This document shows positions 13,073 through 15,444 of a stretch of 15,444 bases of DNA, one piece after another (positions within the stretch are counted from its first letter, which is position 1; every line of letters starts with the position of its first letter). Both the position numbers and the translations under genes were made by a program. This stretch comes from Conexibacteraceae bacterium. GTDB lineage: Bacteria; Actinomycetota; Thermoleophilia; Solirubrobacterales; Solirubrobacteraceae. The notes under the pieces were generated by a model. The model saw only the letters and a program-made list of their open reading frames with translations, did no database searches and was not told the origin of the DNA. The stretch lies in contig WQWK01000012.1 in the NCBI GenBank assembly GCA_009785395.1, positions 1 through 15,444 of the forward strand, written 5' to 3'.

Positions 13073-13705
13073 TCAGACGAGGACCGGCTGGCGGTCGCCG
13101 GCGGCGATCGCCGCGATCTCCTCGGAGGCCCGCTCGAACTCCTCATCGGAGAGCACGGGTGTGCCCTCGAACGGGAGGTCGCGGGTGATCTCGAGCCATG
13201 AGCGGCAGCCGCCGTACTCGTCGCGCACCTTGACCGTGACCGGACGCGGGATCCGGTAGGTGCGGAGCACCACCACGTGCAACGGGTGGCGGCGCTTCCA
13301 GTCAAGGCGCTTCTCGGCGTAGTCGGTGGTCCACACATAGAACGGCGACAGTGCGTCGATAGCACGCCGGTCGTTGATCGTGTAGTGCGCCGCCACCTCG
13401 GCCCAGGCGCGGATCCGCACCCGGTCGGGCTGGCTGATCTCAGCTCCGCGCAGCATTGCTGCGGCGGACGGCTCACCGTCGCTCCAAACCCCCTCCTCCA
13501 GTGCCCGGGCTAGTTCCGGGCGGTGCGACTCACGCACCAGATCGGTGCGCTGATGGTCGAACGTGGGGTACAGAAAGAAGCGGTCATGCTCCAGTTCGAA
13601 GTGCTTGTCCGGCTCGCGGACACCACCTTTGCGGAGCGTCAGTAGCTGCTCGCCCTCAGCGAGCGCACGGACGGTGACCGCCCATTCTTTGAAAGCAATC
13701 GGCAT
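13073..13705 (-). CDS. DUF1802 family protein
   Basis: This 210-aa protein shows the DUF1802 pattern: a start with AFKEWAVTVRALAEGEQLLTLRKGGVRE, then FELEHDRFFLYPTFDHQ and ESHRPEL. A middle section follows with WAEVAAHYTINDRRAIDAL and FYVWTTDYAEKRLDWKRRHPLHVVVLRTYRI. No function has been established for the family that I know of, and no catalytic motif stands out. No signal peptide or membrane helix is seen, so it is probably cytoplasmic. The start is ATG 13705, at the conserved N-terminus; the ribosome binding site is poor. The gene is followed by a strong terminator, so it is likely a single-gene unit. Confidence 0.82.
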   Translation of the reverse strand: MPIAFKEWAVTVRALAEGEQLLTLRKGGVREPDKHFELEHDRFFLYPTFDHQRTDLVRESHRPELARALEEGVWSDGEPSAAAMLRGAEISQPDRVRIRAWAEVAAHYTINDRRAIDALSPFYVWTTDYAEKRLDWKRRHPLHVVVLRTYRIPRPVTVKVRDEYGGCRSWLEITRDLPFEGTPVLSDEEFERASEEIAAIAAGDRQPVLV

Positions 13706-13843
13706 GTTTACTCAGTTGGGGTGATCAGGATTGAGTGGAAAGACACCCGGCGGAACAGCATTTAGTTGCCGGGCGACACGCAATTCTATGTCTGATTACA
13801 GAAATCGCCAAATCTCCCTGGAAATGGCGTGATTATTGCTTGG
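13706..13843. other. 138-base intergenic stretch
   Basis: This region is lower in GC than its surroundings. It contains CCCGGC (13746-13751) paired with GCCGGG (13768-13773), a possible weak stem, and CGCCA (13806-13810) paired with TGGCG (13825-13829), which could be the remnant of a terminator for the minus gene ending at 13844. No gene is supported. Confidence 0.4.
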
Positions 13844-14287
13844 TCAGGCAGCCGCCAGCTCGTCACCAAACGTGTGCGCGTCCTCGGTGTCGGCCAGGTG
13901 CTGGTGCGACGGGCAGTAGCCATTGTGCGGGAGCGGCATTCGCTGACACTGCGTCCCCTTGCGCGTGCTCGCGCGGCACTGCAAGGGGTTGCCGTAGATG
14001 TCGAAGCCGGTCTGCGGCTGGGTGCGCAGGAACTCATCCGCGAACGCCATGTAGCGATCGACGACTCGCAGCACGCGCGCCTGGGCGGACATCGGGAAGA
14101 ACACGCGGATGTCGGTGAAGAGCGTGCGCGCCGGATGCGCGAAGTAGTGCCGGTCGGTGGCGAGTCGCTCGACCGCCGCCTCGCAGGCTCGCAGCACGCG
14201 CTCGTGGTTCACATGGGGCTGGCCCGGGGAATCCTCGACGATGTCGTCGGCCAGTTCGCGGTAGATGGCTCGGCTGAAGCGATACAT
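13844..14287 (-). CDS. uncharacterised protein with C-terminal Cys/His (zinc-knuckle-like) motif
   Basis: From ATG 14287 the product is 147 aa. The start is fixed by AAAGGAGGT, a near-perfect Shine-Dalgarno on the minus strand (14296-14304), 8 bases before the ATG. The first 95 residues are mostly helical (MYRFSRAIYRELADDIV, RVLRACEAAVERL, RVLRVVDRYMAFADEFL) with no family I recognise. The C-terminal part has LQCRASTRKGTQCQR followed by HNGYCPSHQH: C104, C114, C125 and H128 or H130 form a C-x9-C-x10-C-x2-H pattern like small zinc-binding modules (CxA-T-x-G-xxC form). It may bind nucleic acid or protein; this is inference. It lies 47 bases after the nadB stop on the same strand, so co-transcription is possible. 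Confidence 0.75.
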   Translation of the reverse strand: MYRFSRAIYRELADDIVEDSPGQPHVNHERVLRACEAAVERLATDRHYFAHPARTLFTDIRVFFPMSAQARVLRVVDRYMAFADEFLRTQPQTGFDIYGNPLQCRASTRKGTQCQRMPLPHNGYCPSHQHLADTEDAHTFGDELAAA

Positions 14288-14334
14288 CCGACTGCACCTC
14301 CTTTCGGCACTGCAGTCCGGTCCCGCCGCAAACA

Positions 14335-15444
14335 CTACTTCCAGCGCTCGAAAACTGATTCCTGACCCGCCACGAGCGTCACATGGCGCTCGTCGAGCTG
14401 CTCGTCGGCGCCCGGAAAGTCACGTCGCCAATGGGCGCCGCGGCTCTCGGCGCGCGTCAGCGCCGCGCTCGCGATCAGCGCCACCAGCGGGTGCGGATCA
14501 GCGAGCAGCTGCCGCAGGCCGTCGCCGTCGCGCACCAGCCCGGCGAAGCGCCACAGGCGCTCGCGCGACTCGGCGGCGGGGAACGCTATGGCAGTCCCGC
14601 CGGTCAGCGGACCGGCGGGACTGGAGCCGGCCGCATCCGCCGCCGTGAGCGCCGGCTCCTCCAGGGCCGCGTGCGCCGCTCGCGCTCCGAACACGAAGCA
14701 CTCGCTCAGCGAGTTGGAGGCTAGGCGGTTGGCGCCGTGCAAGCCGGTGCAGGAGCACTCGCCGACGGCGAGCAGCCCCGGCAGGGTCGAGCGCGCCTGC
14801 AGACTCGTCGCGACCCCGCCCATCATGTAGTGGGCAGCGGGCGCGACCGGGATGACACTGCGCTCGGGATCGATCCCGACCTGCCGCAGCGCCGCGACCA
14901 CGTTCGGAAACAGCTCCGGGTCGACGTGGCGCATGTCGAGCGCGACCGCATCGGAGCCGGGGCGCCGCGCGAGCTCCGCGTAGATCGCACGGGCGACCTC
15001 GTCGCGCGGGGCGAGCTCGTCAACGAAGCGCTCGCCGTCGGCGTTCAGCAGCCGCGCGCCCTCGCCACGGATCGCCTCGGTGACGAGCAGACCGTCGCCG
15101 CTGCCGTCGACGCCGGCGACGACCGCCGTCGGGTGGAACTGCATGAACTCGATGTCGGCCAGGGCCGCGCCTGCCGCATAGGCGAGCAGCAGCCCGCCCC
15201 CGACGGCGCCCGCCGGATTGGTCGTGCGCGCCCAGAGCGCGGCCGCGCCGCCGGTGCCCAGGACGGTCGCCGGGGAGTGCAGCCGCTCGCCGTCTTCGAG
15301 CACGACTCCCGTGCAGCGCCCCGCGTGCGTCAACAGAGCCGTCACGCGCCGCCCCTCGAGCACCTCGATGCGCTCGTCGGCCGCCGCCAGCGCCGTCAGC
15401 CGGCGCACGATCCGGCGCCCGGTGGCGGCGCCACCCGCGTGCAC
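14335..15444 (-). CDS. nadB: L-aspartate oxidase NadB, C-terminal part (5' end outside window)
   Basis: NadB oxidises L-aspartate to iminoaspartate, the first step of NAD synthesis, using FAD. The 370 codons in view start inside the family's HAGGAATG segment and run to the stop at 14335, so the N-terminal FAD-binding part (about 100-130 residues) lies beyond the right edge; the GTG at the edge is an internal Val, not a start. Motifs seen in order are VLGTGGAAALW, EFMQFHPTAV, EGARLLNADGERFVDELAPRDEVARAI, a catalytic-loop segment PAAHYMMGGV, and GECSCTGLHGANRLASNSL. The C-terminal helical domain (LWRFAGLVRDGDGL, WRRDFP) is complete. The enzyme is cytoplasmic. Whether nadA/nadC follow upstream cannot be seen. 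Confidence 0.95.
   Translation of the reverse strand: MHAGGAATGRRIVRRLTALAAADERIEVLEGRRVTALLTHAGRCTGVVLEDGERLHSPATVLGTGGAAALWARTTNPAGAVGGGLLLAYAAGAALADIEFMQFHPTAVVAGVDGSGDGLLVTEAIRGEGARLLNADGERFVDELAPRDEVARAIYAELARRPGSDAVALDMRHVDPELFPNVVAALRQVGIDPERSVIPVAPAAHYMMGGVATSLQARSTLPGLLAVGECSCTGLHGANRLASNSLSECFVFGARAAHAALEEPALTAADAAGSSPAGPLTGGTAIAFPAAESRERLWRFAGLVRDGDGLRQLLADPHPLVALIASAALTRAESRGAHWRRDFPGADEQLDERHVTLVAGQESVFERWK

Noticed and set aside
13015..13476. N-terminal extension of the pseudo-peptidase to 13476
   Set aside because: It overlaps the DUF1802 gene out of frame and crosses the terminator. Its sequence is not protein-like.
15442..15444. GTG at the right edge as the nadB start
   Set aside because: It encodes the Val before HAGGAATG, an internal conserved segment of NadB; the FAD-binding N-terminus must lie outside the window.

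Overview
This is a high-GC chromosomal window with dense, mostly tightly packed genes. The gene set suggests a high-GC actinobacterium. It includes a WS/DGAT acyltransferase, a CysO-type cysteine pathway, a lipoprotein with duplicated CMRxHG modules, an HTH_27-type regulator, DUF1802 and a DipZ-like redoxin. The style resembles Solirubrobacterales/Thermoleophilia, but that placement is a judgement from protein flavour and was not tested by a search. No rRNA, tRNA, CRISPR array, insertion sequence or phage gene was seen.

Layout. Positions 1-1080 (minus) hold the 5' part of a wax ester synthase/DGAT-like acyltransferase that runs off the left edge. It diverges from ispH (1213-2166), which is followed 6 bases later by a calcineurin-like metallophosphoesterase (2173-3174). 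A 22-bp perfect hairpin separates that pair from a converging membrane-anchored Asp-box propeller gene (3230-4567, minus). Upstream of the propeller gene on the same strand is a lipoprotein with two CMRxHG modules (4628-5266). The lipoprotein diverges from a response regulator/histidine kinase pair (5351-7170) whose ATGA junction implies translational coupling. The divergent promoter carries a set of GTCAC repeats. Positions 7174-7970 (minus) hold a four-helix membrane protein and a small winged-helix regulator overlapping by GTGA, with candidate operators at the first start codon. A DipZ-like redoxin (8047-8712, minus) follows.

The centrepiece is a four-gene plus-strand cluster at 8910-11915: a rhodanese-E1 fusion, a CysO-like carrier, an O-phosphoserine-type CysM and a JAMM peptidase of the Mec type. 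Together they look like a self-contained protein-thiocarboxylate route to cysteine. The rhodanese/E1 protein would activate the carrier and load sulfur. CysM would attach alanyl from O-phosphoserine to give carrier-Cys, and Mec would release cysteine. Two features stand out. The rhodanese domain is N-terminal rather than C-terminal as in mycobacterial MoeZ. The carrier is encoded ending in Gly-Gly-Cys, which is the chemical form of the pathway's own loaded intermediate.

The right part (minus strand) has a TfoX N-domain protein, a protein resembling a gluzincin peptidase with a degraded HExxH motif, a DUF1802 protein with a strong G-rich terminator, a small protein with a C-terminal Cys/His cluster, and the 3' portion of nadB running off the right edge.
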